DNA of 64,000 bases from Paralithodes platypus (Eukaryota; Arthropoda; Malacostraca; Decapoda; Lithodidae). The stretch is from NCBI GenBank assembly GCA_032716605.1, contig CM064480.1:49261386-49325385 (forward strand), read 5' to 3'. Within the stretch, counting starts at the first letter, position 1, and the number at the start of each line of letters is the position of its first letter. The notes beneath the pieces were generated by a model that ran no database searches, had not been told where the DNA came from, and worked only from the letters and a program-made list of their open reading frames with translations. The position numbers were made by a program, and so were the translations under genes. Shown here one piece after another: positions 32,331 through 48,325 of the stretch.

Positions 32331-32396
32331 TTTCACCTCGCAACATACCTACTACCAACCTTATTTCACCTCGCAACATACCTACTACCAACCTTA
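32331..32396. repeat. 33-bp direct repeat, two copies
   Basis: TTTCACCTCGCAACATACCT and the following 13 bases occur twice in tandem, just outside the left edge of the large satellite. Confidence 0.9.
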
Positions 32397-32412
32397 TTTG
32401 ATTAACAAATAC

Positions 32413-35400
32413 CCAAGCACACAACACAATCAGATATTATGGTGTACACAATAACAGTTCTTGGTATTTGGTTATAGATGCACCACAACACACACCACAA
32501 TCAGATATTATGGTGTACACAAAAACAGTTCTTGGTATTTGGTTATAGATGCACCACAACACACACCACAATCAGATATTATGGTGTACACAATAACCGT
32601 TCTTGGTATTTGGTTATAGATGCACCACAACACACACCACAATCAGATATTATGGTGTACACAATAACCGTTCGTGGTATTTGGTTATAGATGCACCACA
32701 ACACACACCACAATCAGATATTATGGTGTACACAATAACCGTTCGTGGTATTTGGTTATAGCTGCACCACAATACACACCACAATCATATATTATAGTGT
32801 ACATAATAACAGTTATAGATGCACCACAACACACACCACAATCATATATTATAGTGTACACAATAACAGTTATAGATGCACCACAACACACACCACAATA
32901 ATATATTATGGTGTACACAATAACAGTTATAGATGCACCACAACACACACCACAATCATATATTATAGTGTACACAATAACAGTTATGATGCACCACAAC
33001 ACACACCACAATCATATATTATAGTGTATACAATAACAGTTATAGATGCACCACAACACACACCACAATCATATATTATGGTGTACACAATAACAGTTAT
33101 AGATGCACCACAACACACACCACAATCATATATTATGGTGTACACAATAAGAGTTATAGATGCACCACAACACACACCACAATCATATATTATGGTGTAC
33201 ACAATAACAGTTATAGATGCACCACAACACACACCACAATCATATATTATAGTGTACACAATAACAGTTATAGATGCACCACAACACACACCACAATCAT
33301 ATATTATGGTGTACACAATAACAGTTATAGATGCACCACAACACACACCACAATCATATATTATCGTGTACACAATAACAGTTATAGATGCACCACAACA
33401 CACACCACAATCAGATATTATGGTGTACACAATAACCGTTCGTGGTATTGGGTTATAGATGCACCACAACACACACCACAATCATATATTATAGTGTACA
33501 CAATAACCGTTATAGATGCACCACAACACCACAATCATATATTATAGTGTACACAATAACCGTTATAGATGCACCACAACACACACCACAATCATATATT
33601 ATAGTGTACACAATAACCGTTATAGATGCACCACAACACACACCACAATATAATTATAGTGTACACAATAACAGTTTAGATGCACCAACCACACACCATC
33701 AATATATTATGGTGTACACAATAACAGTTATAGATGCACCACAACACACACCACAATCATATATTATAGTGTATACAATAACAGTTATAGATGCACCACA
33801 ACAAACACCACAATCATATATTATGGTGTACACAATAACAGTTATAGATGCACCACAACACACACCACAATCATATATTTTAGAGTACACAATAACAGTT
33901 ATAGATGCACCACAACACACACCACAATCATATATTATGGTATACACAATAACCGTTATAGATGCACCACAACACACACCACAATCATGTATTATGGTGT
34001 ACACAATAACAGTTATAGATGCACCACAACACACAACACAATCATATATTATGGTGTACACAATAACAGTTATAGATGCACCACAACACACACCACAATC
34101 ATATATTATGGTGTACACAATAACAGATATAGATGCACCACAACACACACTACAATCATATATTATGGTGTACACAATAACAGTTATAGATGCACCACAA
34201 CACACACCACAATCATATATTATAGTGTACACAATAAAAGTTATAGATGCACCACAACACACACCACAATCGTATATTATAGTGTACACAATAACAGTTA
34301 TAGATGCACCACAACACACACTACAATCATATATTATGGTGTACACAATAACAGTTATAGATGCACCACAACACACACCACAATCATATATTATAGTGTA
34401 CACAATAACAGTTATAGATGGACCACAACACACACTACAATCATATATTATGGTGTACACAATAACAGTTATAGATGCACCACAACACACACCACAATCA
34501 GATATTATGGTGTACACAATAACCGTTCGTGGTATTTGGTTATAGATTCACCACAACACACACCACAATCATATATTATGGTGTACACAATAACAGTTAT
34601 AGATGCACCACAACACACACCACAATCATATATTATGGTGTACACAATAACCGTTATAGATGCACCACAACACACACCACAATCATATATTATGGTGTAC
34701 ACAATAACAGTTATAGATGCACCACAACACACACACCACAATCATATATTATGGTGTACACAATAACAGTTATAGATGCACCACAACACACACCACAATC
34801 AGATATTATGGTGTACACAAAAACCGTTCGTGGTATTTGGTTATAGATTCACCACAACACACACCACAATCATATATTATGGTGTACACAATAACCGTTA
34901 TAGATGCACCACAACACACACCACAATCATATATTATGGTGTACACAATAACAGTTATAGATGCACCACAACACACACCACAATCATATATTATGGTGTA
35001 CACAATAACAGTTATAGATGCACCACAACACACACCACAATCATATTATGGTGTACACAATAACAGTTATAGATGCACCACAACACACACCACAATCATA
35101 TATTATGGTGTACACAATAACAGATATAGATGCACCACAACACACACCACAATCATATAATATGGTGTACACAATAACAGTTATAGATGCACCACAACAC
35201 ACACCACAATCATATATTATGGTGTACACAATAACAGTTATAGATGCACCACAACACACACCACAATCATATATTATAGTGTACACAATATCAGTTATAG
35301 ATGCACCACAACACAAACCACAATCATATATTATAGTGTACACAATAACAGTTATAGATGCACCACAACACACACCACAATCAGATATTATGGTGTACAC

Positions 35401-38400
35401 AATAACCGTTCGTGGTATTGGGTTATAGATGCACCACAACACACACCACAATCATATATTATGGTGTACACAATAACCGTTATAACTGCACCACAACACA
35501 CACCACAATCATATATTATAGTGTACACAATAACCGTTATAGATGCACCACAACACACACCACAATCATATATTATAGTGTACACAATAACAGTTATAGA
35601 TGCACCACAACACACACCAAAATCATATATTATGGTGTACACAATAACAGTTATAGATGCACCACAACACACACCACAATCATATATTATAGTGTATACA
35701 ATAACAGTTATAGATGCACCACAACACACACCACAATCATATATTATGGTGTACACAATAACAGTTACAGATGCACCACAACATACACCACAATCATATA
35801 TTATAGTGTACACAATAACAGTTATAGGTGCACCACAACACACACCACAATCATATATTATGGTGTACACAATAACCGTTATAGATGCACCACAACACAC
35901 ACCACAATCATATATTATGGTGTACACTATAACAGATATATATGCACCACAACACACACTACAATCATATATTATGGTGTACACAATAACAGTTATAGAT
36001 GCACCACAACACACACCACAATCATATATTAGTGTACACAATAAAAGTTATAGATGCACCACAACACACACCACAATCGTATATTATAGTGTACACAATA
36101 ACAATTATAGATGCACCACAACACACACTACAATCATATATTATGGTGTACACAATAACAGTTATAGATGCACCACAACACACACCACAATCATATATTA
36201 TAGTGTACACAATAACAGTTATAGATGCACCACAACACACACTACAATCATATATTATGGTGTACACAATAACAGTTATAGATGCACCACAACACACACC
36301 ACAATCAGATATAATGGTGTACAAAATAACCGTTTGTGGTATTTGGTTATAGATTCACCACAACACACACCACAATCATATATTATGGTGTACACAATAA
36401 CAGTTATAGATACACCACAACACACACCACAATCATATATTATGGTGTACACAATAACCGTTATAGATGCACCACAACACACACCACAATCATATATTAT
36501 GGTGTACACAATAACAGTTATAGATGCACCACAACACACACCACAATCATATATTATGGTGTACACAATAACAGTTATAGGCGCACCACAACACCACAAT
36601 CAGATATTATGGTGTACACAATAACCGTTCGTGTGTATTTGGTTATAGATTCACCACAACACACACACAATCATATATATGGTGTACACAATAACCGTTA
36701 TAGATGCACCACAACACCACACCAAAATCATATATTATGGTGTACACAATAACAGTTACAGATGCACCACAACACACACCACAATCATATATTATGGTGT
36801 ACACAATAACAGTTATAGATGCACCACAACACACACCACAATCATATATTATGGTGTACACAATAACAGTTATAGATGCACCACAACACACACCACAATC
36901 ATATATTATGGTGTACACAATAACAGATATAGATGCACCACAAACACACACCAATCATATATTATGGTGTACACAATAACAGTTATAGATGCACCACAAC
37001 ACACACCACAATCATATTTATGGTGTACACAATACAGTAATAGATGCACCCAAACACACACCACAATCATATATTATAATGTACACACAATAACAGTTAT
37101 AGATGCACCACAACACACACCACAATCATATATTATGGTGTACACAATAACAGTTATAGATGCACCACAACACACACACAATCAATATTATAGTGTACAC
37201 ACAATAACAGTTATAGATGCACCACAACACACACCACAATCATATAATATGGTGTACACAATAACAGTTATAGATGCACCACAACACACACCACAATCAT
37301 ATATTATGGTGTACACAATAACAGTTATAGATGCACCACAACACACACCACAATCATATATTATAGTGTATACAATAACAGTTATAGATGCACCACAACA
37401 CACACCACAATCATATATTATGGTGTACACAATAACAGTTATAGATGCACCACAACACACACCCCAATCATATATTATGGTTTACACAATAACAGTTATA
37501 GATGCACCACAACACACACCACAATCATATATTATGGTGTACACAATAAGAGTTATGGATGCACCACAACACACACCACAATCATATATTATAGTGTACA
37601 CAATAACAGTTATAGATGCACCACAACACACACCACAATCATATATTATGGTGTACACAATAACAGTTATAGATGCACCACAACACACACCACAATCATA
37701 TATTATGGTGTACACAATAACAGTTATAGATGCACCACAACACACACCACAATCATATATTATAGTGTATGCAATAACAGTTATAGATGCACCACAACAC
37801 ACACCACAATCATATATTATGGTGTACACAATAACAGTTATAGATGCACCACAACACACCACAATCATATATTATAGTGTATACAATAACCGTTATAGAT
37901 GCACCACAACACACACCACAATCATATATTATAGTGTACACAATAACAGTTATAGATGCACCACAACACACACCACAATCATATATTATAGTGTATACAA
38001 TAACAGTTATAGATGCACCACAACACACACCACAATCATATATTATAGTGTACACAATAACAGATATAGATGCACCACAACACACACTACAATCATATAT
38101 TATGGTGTACACAATAACAGTTATAGATGCACCACAACACACCACAATCATATATTATAGTGTACACAATAACAGTTATAGATGCACCACAACACACACC
38201 ACAATCATATATTATAGTGTATACAATAACAGTTATAGATGCACCACAACACACACCACAATCATATATTATGGTGTACACAATAACAGTTATAGATGCA
38301 CCACAACACACACCACAATCATATATTATGGTGTACACAATAACAGTTATAGATGCACCACAACACACACCACAATCATATATTATAGTGTACACAATAA

Positions 38401-41400
38401 CAGTTATAGATGCACCACAACACACACCACAATCATATATTATGGTGTACACAATAACAGTTATAGATGCACCACAACACACCACAATCATATATTATAG
38501 TGTACACAATAACAGTTATAGATGCACCACAACACACACCACAATCATATATTATAGTGTACACAATAACAGTTATAGATGCACCACAACACACACCACA
38601 ATCATATATTATGGTGTACACAATAAACAGTTATAGATGCACACCACAACACACACCACAATCATATATTATGGTGTACACAATAACAGTTATAGATGCA
38701 CCACAACACACACCACAATCATATATTATGGTGTACACAATAACAGTTATAGATGCACCACAACACACACCACATTCATATATTATAGTGTACACAATAA
38801 CAGTTATAGATGCACCACAACACACACACAATCAGATATATGGTGTACACAATAAACAGTTATAGATGCACCACAACACACCACAATCATATTATGGTGT
38901 ACACAATAACAGTTATAGATGCACCACAATACACACCACAATCATATATTATGGTGTACACAATAACAGTTATAGATGCACCACAACACACACCACAATC
39001 ATATATTATGGTGTACACAATAACAGATATAGATGCACCACAACACACACTACAATCATATATTATGGTGTACACAATAACAGTTATAGATGCACCACAA
39101 CACACACCACAATCATATATTATAGTGTACACAATAACAGTTATAGATGCACCACAACACACACCACAATCGTATATTATAGTGTACACAATAACAGTTA
39201 TAGATGCACCACAACACACACTACAATCATATATTATGGTGTACACAATAACAGTTATAGATGCACCACAACACACAACCACAATCATATATTATAGTGT
39301 CACAATAACAGTTATAGATGCACCACAACACACACCACAATCGTATATTATAGTGTACACAATAACAGTTATAGATGCACCACAACACACACTACAATCA
39401 TATATTATGGTGTACACAATAACAGTAATAGATGCAACCACAAACACACACCACAATCATATATTATAGTGTACACAATAACAGTATAGATGGACACACA
39501 CACTACAATCATATATTATGGTGTACACAATAACAGTTATAGATGCACCACAACACACACCACAATCAGATATTATGGTGTACACAATAACCGTTCGTGG
39601 TATTTGGTTATAGATGCACCACAACACACCACAGTCATATATTATGGTGTACACAATAACAGTATAGATGCACCACAACACACCCCTATCATATATTATG
39701 GTGTACACAATAACCGTTATAGATGCACCACAACACACACCACAATCATATATTATGGTGTACACAATAACAGTTATAGATGCACCACAACACACACACC
39801 ACAATCATATTTATGGTGTACACAATAACAGTTATAGATGCACCACAACACACACCACAATCAGATATTATAGTGTACACAATAATAACAGTTCTTGGTA
39901 TTTGGTTATAGATGCACCACAACACACACCACAATCAGATATTATGGTGTACACAATAACCGTTATAGATGCACCACAACACACACCACAATCATATATT
40001 ATAGTGTACACAATAACAGTTATAGATGCACCACAACACACACCACAATCATATATTATAGTGTACACAATAACAGTTATAGATGCACCACAACACACAC
40101 CACAATCATATTATGGTGTACACAATAACATTATAGATGCACCACAACACACCACAATCATATATTATGGTGTACACAATAACAGTTATAGATGCACCCA
40201 CAACACACACCAATCATATATTATGGTGTACACAATAACAGTTATAGATGCACCACAACACACACCACAATCATATATATAGTGTACACAATAACAGTTA
40301 TAGATGCACCACAACACACACCACAATCATATATTATAGTGTACACAATAACAGTTATAGATGCACCACAACACACACCACAATCAGATATTATGGTGTA
40401 CACAATAACCGTTCGTGGTATTTGGTTATAGATTCACCACAACACACACCACAATCATATATTATGGTGTACACAATAACAGTTATAGATGCACCACAAC
40501 ACACACCACAATCATATATTATAGTGTACACAATAACCGTTATAGATGCACCACAACACACACCACAATCATATATTATGGTGTACACAATAACAGTTAT
40601 AGATGCACCACAACACACACCACAATCATATATTATAGTGTACACAATAACAGTTATAGATGCACCACAACACACACCACAAATCATATATTATAATATA
40701 CACAATAACAGGTATAGATGCACCACAACACACACCACAATCAGATATTATGGTGTACACAATAACCGTGTATTGGTTATAGATTCACCACAACACACAC
40801 CACAATCATATATTATGGTGTACACAATAACAGTTATAGATGCACCACAACACACACCACAATCATATATTATGGTGTACACAATAACCGTTATAGATGC
40901 ACCACAACACACACCACAATCATATATTATGGTGTACACAATAACAGTTATAGATGCACCACAACACACACCACAATCATATATTATGGTGTACACAATA
41001 ACAGTTATAGATGCACCACAACACACACCACAATCAGATATTATGGTGTACACAATAACAGTTATAGATTCACCACAACACACACCACAATCATATATTA
41101 TGGTGTACACAATAACCGTTATAGATGCACCACAACACACACCACAATCATATATTATGGTGTACACAATAACAGTTATAGATGCACCACAACACACACC
41201 ACAATCATATATTATGGTGTACACAATAACAGTTATAGATGCACCACAACACACACCACAATCATATATTATGGTGTACACAATAACAGTTATAGATGCA
41301 CCACAACACACACCACAATCATATATTATGGTGTACACAATAACAGTTATAGATGCACCACAACACACACCACAATCATATATTATGGTGTACACAATAA

Positions 41401-44400
41401 CAGTTATAGATGCACCACAACACACACCACAATCATATATTATGGTGTACACAATAACAGTTATAGATGCACCACAACACACACCACAATCAGATATTAT
41501 GGTGTACACAATAACCGTTCGTGGGATTGGGTTATAGATGCACCACAACACACACCACAATCATATATTATGGTGTACACAATAACCGTTATAACTGCAC
41601 CACAACACACACCACAAACATATATTATAGTGTACACAAACGTTATAGATGCACCACAACACACACCACAATCATATATTATAGTGTACACAATAACAGT
41701 TATAGATGCACCACAACACACACCACAATCATATATTATGGTGTACACAATAACTGTTATAGATGCACCACAACACACACCACAATCATATATTATAGTG
41801 TACACAATAACAGTTATAGATGCACCACAACACACACCACAATCATATATTATGGTGTACACAATAACAGTTATAGATGCACCACAACACACACCACAAT
41901 CATATATTATAGTGTACACAATAACAGTTATAGGTGCACCACAACACACACCACAATCATATATTATGGTGTACACAATAACCGTTATAGATGCACCACA
42001 ACACACACCACAATCATATATTATGGTGTACACAATAACAGATATAGATGCACCACAACACACACTACAATCATATATTATGGTGTACACAATAACAGTT
42101 ATAGATGCACCACAACACACACCACAATCATATATTATAGTGTACACAATAAAAGTTATAGATGCACCACAACACACACCACAATCGTATATTATAGTGT
42201 ACACAATAACAATTATAGATGCACCACAACACACACTACAATCATATATTATGGTGTACACAATAACAGTTATAGATGCACCACAACACACACCACAATC
42301 ATATATTATAGTGTACACAATAACAGTTATAGATGCACCACAACACACACTACAATCATATATTATGGTGTACACAATAACAGTTATAGATGCACCACAA
42401 CACACACCACAATCAGATATTATGGAGTACAAAATAACCGTTCGTGGTATTTGGTTATAGATTCACCACAACACACACCACAATCATATATTATGGTGTA
42501 CACAATAACAGTTATAGATGCACCACAACACACACCACAATCATATATTATGGTGTACACAATAACCGTTATAGATGCACCACAACACACACCACAATCA
42601 TATATTATGGTGTACACAATAACAGTTATAGATGCACCACAACACACACCACAATCATATATTATGGTGTACACAATAACAGTTATAGATGCACCACAAC
42701 ACACACCACAATCAGATATTATGGTGTACACAATAACCGTTCGTGGTATTTGGTTATAGATTCACCACAACACACACCACAATCATATATTATGGTGTAC
42801 ACAATAACCGTTATAGATGCACCACAACACACACCACAATCATATATTATGGTGTACACAATAACAGTTATAGATGCACCACAACACACACCACAATCAT
42901 ATATTATGGTGTACACAATAACAGTTATAGATGCACCACAACACACACCACAATCATATATTATGGTGTACACAATAACAGTTATAGATGCACCACAACA
43001 CACACCACAATCATATATTATGGTGTACACAATAACAGTTATAGATGCACCACAACACACACCACAATCATATATTATGGTGTACACAATAACAGTTATA
43101 GATGCACCACAACACACACCACAATCATATATTATGGTGTACACAATAACAGTAATAGATGCACCACAACACACACCACAATCATATATTATAATGTACA
43201 CAATAACAGTTATAGATGCACCACAACACACACCACAATCATATATTATGGTGTACACAATAACAGTTATAGATGCACCACAACACACACCACAATCATA
43301 TATTATAGTGTACACAATAACAGTTATAGATGCACCACAACACACACCACAATCATATATTATGGTGTACACAATAACAGTTATAGATGCACCACAACAC
43401 ACACCACAATCATATATTATGGTGTACACAATAACAGTTATAGATGCACCACAACACACACCACAATCATATATTATAGTGTATACAATAACAGTTATAG
43501 ATGCACCACAACACACACCACAATCATATATTATGGTGTACACAATAACAGTTATAGATGCACCACAACACACACCCCAATCATATATTATGGTGTACAC
43601 AATAACAGTTATAGATGCACCACAACACACATCACAATCATATATTATGGTGTACACAATAACAGTTATAGATGCACCACAACACACACCACAATCATAT
43701 ATTATAGTGTACACAATAACAGTTATAGATGCACCACAACACACACCACAATCATATATTATGGTGTACACAATAACAGTTATAGATGCACCACAACACA
43801 CACCACAATCATATATTATGGTGTACACAATAACAGTTATAGATGCACCACAACACACACCACAATCATATATTATAGTGTACACAATAACAGTTATAGA
43901 TGCACCACAACACACACCACAATCATATATTATGGTGTACACAATAACAGTTATAGATGCACCACAACACACACCACAATCATATATTAGTGTATACAAT
44001 AACCGTTATAGATGCACCACAACACACACCACAATCATATATTATGGTGTACAATAACAGTTATAGATGCACCACAACACACACCACAATCATATATTAT
44101 AGTGTATACAATAACAGTTATAGATGCACCACAACACACACCACAATCATATATTATAGTGTACACAATAACAGATATAGATGCACCACACACACACCAA
44201 TCATATATTATGGTGTACACAATAACAGTTATAGATGCACCACACAACACACCACAATCATATATTAGTGTACACAATAACAGTTATAGATGCACCACAA
44301 CACACACCACAATCATATATTATAGTGTATACAATAACAGTTATAGATGCACCACAACACACACCACAATCATATATTATGGTGTACACAATAACAGTTA

Positions 44401-45189
44401 TAGATGCACCACAACACACACCACAATCATATATTATGGTGTACACAATAACAGTTATAGATGCACCACACACACACCACAATCATATTATAGTGTACAC
44501 AATAACAGTTATAGATGCACCACAACACACACCACAATCATATATTATGGTGTACACAATAACAGTTATAGATGCACCACACACACACCACAATCATATA
44601 TTATAGTGTACACAATAACAGTTATAGATGCACCACAACACACACCACAATCATATATTATAGTGTACACAATAACAGTTATAGATGCACCACAACACAC
44701 ACCACAATCATATATTATGGTGTACACAATAACAGTTATAGATGCACCACACACACACCCAATCATATATTATGGTGTACAATAACAGTTATAGATGCAC
44801 CACAACACACACCACAATCATATATTATGGTGTACACAATAACAGTTATAGATGCACCACAACACACACCACATTCATATATTATAGTGTACACAATAAC
44901 AGTTATAGATGCACCACAACACACACCACAATCATATATTATGGTGTACACAATAACAGTTATAGATGCACCACAATACACACCACAATCATATATTATG
45001 GTGTACACAATAACAGTTATAGATGCACCACAATACACACCACAATCATATATTATGGTGTACACAATAACAGTTATAGATGCACCACAACACACACCAC
45101 AATCATATATTATAGTGTATACAATAACAGTTATAGATGCACCACAACACACGCCACAATCATTTATTATGGTGTACACAATAACAGTT
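32413..45189. repeat. 12.8-kb satellite of 57-bp and 71-bp monomers
   Basis: Roughly 220 direct monomers. The 57-bp form contains ATAGATGCACCACAACACAC, ACCACAATCATATATTATGG and TGTACACAATAACAGTT. The 71-bp form carries an extra CGTTCGTGGTATTTGG-type segment and CAGATATT for CATATATT. The left edge (32413-32765) is five 71-bp units in a row. Elsewhere 71-bp units punctuate runs of 57-bp units and are followed by the ATTCACC variant. The 57-bp unit is a multiple of three and lacks stops in all frames, which creates long frames on both strands (up to 537 aa). Each 71-bp unit shifts the frame into TAG. Not a gene. Confidence 0.98.
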
Positions 45190-45238
45190 CCGCCTCTCTG
45201 GAAGACTCAAACATTGCCAATTGGTTAACCCTCTCCCC

Positions 45239-45564
45239 TTAAGGGGAGATCTCCGCTTGAGGGATTTTTTTCTTGACCCCTTTCTCCCTCATGTTTAGCC
45301 CCATTGCTTTTGATACTATAAAACGTTTGCCCCATTAGTTTAGCAATTTTAAGAACTTTCACCCCATATTAAGACCTTTCATGCCATTCAGGTGTCGATT
45401 TTATCCTGGCGAGCGACAGCGAGCCTGTAATTTAAGAGGAACCGGCCTTCGGCCGGAAATTTTTTCTACCGAAAAATGTACAAATTTATCTTGAAAGGGA
45501 CTCAAGAGGGTGTAATTTTAAGCTTGATGGAGGTCTAGGGAACAAACTAAATACCTCCCCTTAA
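45239..45564 (+). mobile_element. Family B MITE at the right edge of the satellite
   Basis: TTAAGGGGAGATCTCC to ACCTCCCCTTAA, with GGCCTTCGGCCGG. The terminal TTAA (45561-45564) is also the first TTAA of the following C element. Confidence 0.82.
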
Positions 45565-45911
45565 GGGAACCCACCTCGCTTTTTTCTCTTTCTATCCCTC
45601 TATCTTTGGGTTGTATCCATTCGGCCCCATTCAGCCTACTGTTTTAAGACGTTTACCCCATCCAGGTGTCAATATTTTCCTGGCGAGCGGTAGCTAGCCA
45701 GCATATATATATTTTTGTTTTGACAGCAAGGTAAATTTGTAAATTTTTCGATAGAAAAATATCTCCAGCGAAGCTGGATTTTTCCATACAATGCTGGCTC
45801 GCTATCGCTCGCCAAGAAGAAATCGACACCTGGATGGGGATAAAAGTCTTAAAATAGTTGGCTGAATGTATACAAGCCTGGGAAAAAGAGAAAAGGAGAG
45901 AAAGATAAAAT
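45561..45911. mobile_element. Family C foldback MITE, right end lost
   Basis: TTAAGGGAACCCACCTCGC start, GCGAGCGGTAGCTAGCC, GGCTCGCTATCGCTCGCC and GTCGACACC-type right half. The closing TTAA is missing. Confidence 0.78.
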
Positions 45912-46245
45912 AATGTGCTTCCCACTTCCAATACATCCTGTGAAAGGTGTAGAATGCAGATTAAATGTTTATATTATATTTTGCGTCGTATATCTCTGTG
46001 TTTGTATATATACCGCATCCAATTTTCTTTTATATCATTGGTTCGATCTTCTTTATTTCCCAATTCCCATTATTCTACGATTTATAGATTTTTGCGGAGG
46101 GGAAACACGATTTTGAAGTGCTTGCTATTAATATATTTGTATTTATAAATGTATTTACTGTATACATAATACAGTACATAATACAACTAGATGTACCCTC
46201 GTAAGGATAATTAATAAGTTTGTTTTAATTTTAATTTCGTTGTAA

Positions 46246-46263
46246 ACTAAACTAAACTAAACT

Positions 46264-46361
<98 letters not shown>

Positions 46362-47545
46362 AACTTGAAATTATAGGATAGGAGCGAGAATTGCATTGCC
46401 CGAGTCTGGAGTGAAAAGCTTGTAGGAAACAATCCTACTAGAAGCATGGCATAAATATCAAACGAGTACACAGGAAAATGGCTAGAGAACGGCGACGATT
46501 AAAATTGGAAAACCTGTGGGAAAAATAACCGTAAGAAGTAGTTAAAATTGGGTGAAAGGTGGAGGTTGTTAGTGTGAAATTGGGAATATTGGAGACAGCT
46601 ACACGAGGGGAAATTAGATAAGATAACCCTTTCAGTACCGGGGTCGTCCTTTTATCTTTATTTTAGCTACTATTACAGGATTTCATTCGATTTTAAAAAG
46701 GCTTCCAGCAATTGGCTTCGAACCATCTCAATTAACCGTTTTTCTACCACAGATCCTTTTAAAGCTGCACATAATCGTCTGAATATAGGTAGTATAAATT
46801 TAAAGAGACGTCTCCGGTACAGAAGGGGTTAAAGAGGAAATTAGGAAAATGGGCAGTATAAGGAAAAAGTTAAATATTTAAGAAAACTCCGGGGAAATAG
46901 GGAAAAGTGAAGAAGTCTGGTAAAATGGGAAGGGGGGAGTAGAAAAAATAAGAGGTCTAAGAAACGTGAGGATAATTGAGGGTAAATAAAGAAAAGTAGG
47001 TACAATTGACCTATTCCAAGTTAAATATATAAAGAAGTTTGAGCTATATATATATATCTCGATATTAAGCAGAATTACCAACTAAAAGACGGTTGTAGTG
47101 CATTTATATATACACAAAAATCAACCTCAACATACTTTCTACACATCAGAAATCTACATTATTCTTGCATTTCATCATGATAATGATGCTCACGGCTGCA
47201 GCTTCCTTATAGCCTGAAACTCGCTAGTGGTCAATTGGGGAAAACAATGGAGAGAAAAACAAAACAAAAACAAAAACAGAGAAAGTCAGAGAGAAATAAC
47301 AAGCATGAGGACAGTTGAATTGAAGTGAAAACCGGCACAGAAAATAGAAAATTGGGCCAGGAATGTGGGCCAGAACAAGAAAAACATGTATTCAGAGTGA
47401 ATATGGATTTAGGGAAACTCGGAGAGAAAAGTAACATTTTTTGGAAGGGCCGGAGCGAAGTTGAAACGACGAAAGAGTATGAATAGTGGGCGAAGTTAGG
47501 CAGCCATTCAATCAGTTGCCAACTCTGAACCCCGAAGCTAGAAGT
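46246..47545. repeat. Duplicated segment H, right copy (contains (CT)n)
   Basis: (AAACT)n then (CT)n to 46358, followed by GAAATTATAGG, GGAGCGAGAATTGCATTG, GAAAAGCTTGTAGGAAACAA and AAAATGGCTAGAGAA. Further on come GAATATGGATTTAGGGAAAC and GAGCGAAGTTGAAACGACGA. It parallels 30608-31510. Confidence 0.75.
46623..46832. mobile_element. Family D piggyBac-type MITE
   Basis: ATAACCCTTTCAGTACCGG to TCCGGTACAGAAGGGGTTAA, 210 bp. Confidence 0.82.
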
Positions 47546-47737
47546 TGAAAGTTAGAGATTGAATAACTAAATTAGGAGATAAAAGCTAAGGAGTGTTTTG
47601 TTTTATTTACCTTTAAAATTGAGAAAGGTTATGCAGCCTTTCAATCCGTAGCCAACCCTGAATTCCAAAGCAGAAGTTGGAAGTGAGAAATGGGATGAAA
47701 CAAAATAACTGATCGAAGAAATTCAGAAAAGCTTGAC

Positions 47738-48105
47738 TACTACCATGGGTTTCAGAGGCCGTGTTACATCGTTTTTCGGGAATAACTTATTAACAAACAG
47801 GTGGATCAGTATGATATTTTGACACAGCTTTGTTCACACCGTGCCCTAATTTTCGTCAATATAGTGCATTACCAAAAGTGTAGAAATAAGGTATTTGTCC
47901 CTGTGTCATGAGGTTAAAGTCACACATTAATTACTAACAAACGAACAAGTCTACCGTGGCTTACCTGTGAGAACCACCGAACCATTATTGTTCCTTCATC
48001 AAACACGGTAGTTATCAGCCACCACCCAGCCCTACAATCGCAGTTAAATTCAAGTTATCTGTTAATATCAAAATATACAAAAATACATAACATTTGTATA
48101 TTTAT
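47738..48105 (-). repeat. Dispersed repeat F, copy 3
   Basis: Begins CTACCATGGGTTTCAGAGGC and runs to the TACAAAAATA / TTTGTATATTTATA end. The 60-codon frame is damaged here. Confidence 0.75.
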
Positions 48106-48116
48106 ACCTGTTATCT

Positions 48117-48143
48117 GTTGTTGCTTGTTTTCCGTTGTACTCT
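48117..48143 (+). mobile_element. CR1-like LINE tail stub
   Basis: TGTTGTTGCTTGTTTTCC then GTTGTACTC matches only the last 27 or so bases of the LINE copies at 3874 and 15500. Confidence 0.55.
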
Positions 48144-48325
48144 CTCTACTGTTTGAGGGTTGGAGAGAATGCAATTCCTATCTCAAGATCGCTGAAGGCT
48201 ATTTGTATGTTTCCTTTTTATTATATCCTTACCGGTACTTTAATTATATATATATATTACTATTATATAATACTTTATATGTCATTTTATTATAATTTTG
48301 AAGGTAGCAATCTCTGCTTTAGGTT

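Noticed and set aside
32413..45189. Many long open frames (up to 537 aa) with IDAPQHTPQSYIMVYTITV-type repeats on both strands
   Set aside because: The 57-bp unit has no stop in any frame and is a multiple of three. Frames are equally long on both strands, indels occur throughout, and there is no start context.
32413..45189. CRISPR-like array of repeats and spacers
   Set aside because: Units are contiguous with no unique spacers, the organism is eukaryotic, and no cas genes are present.
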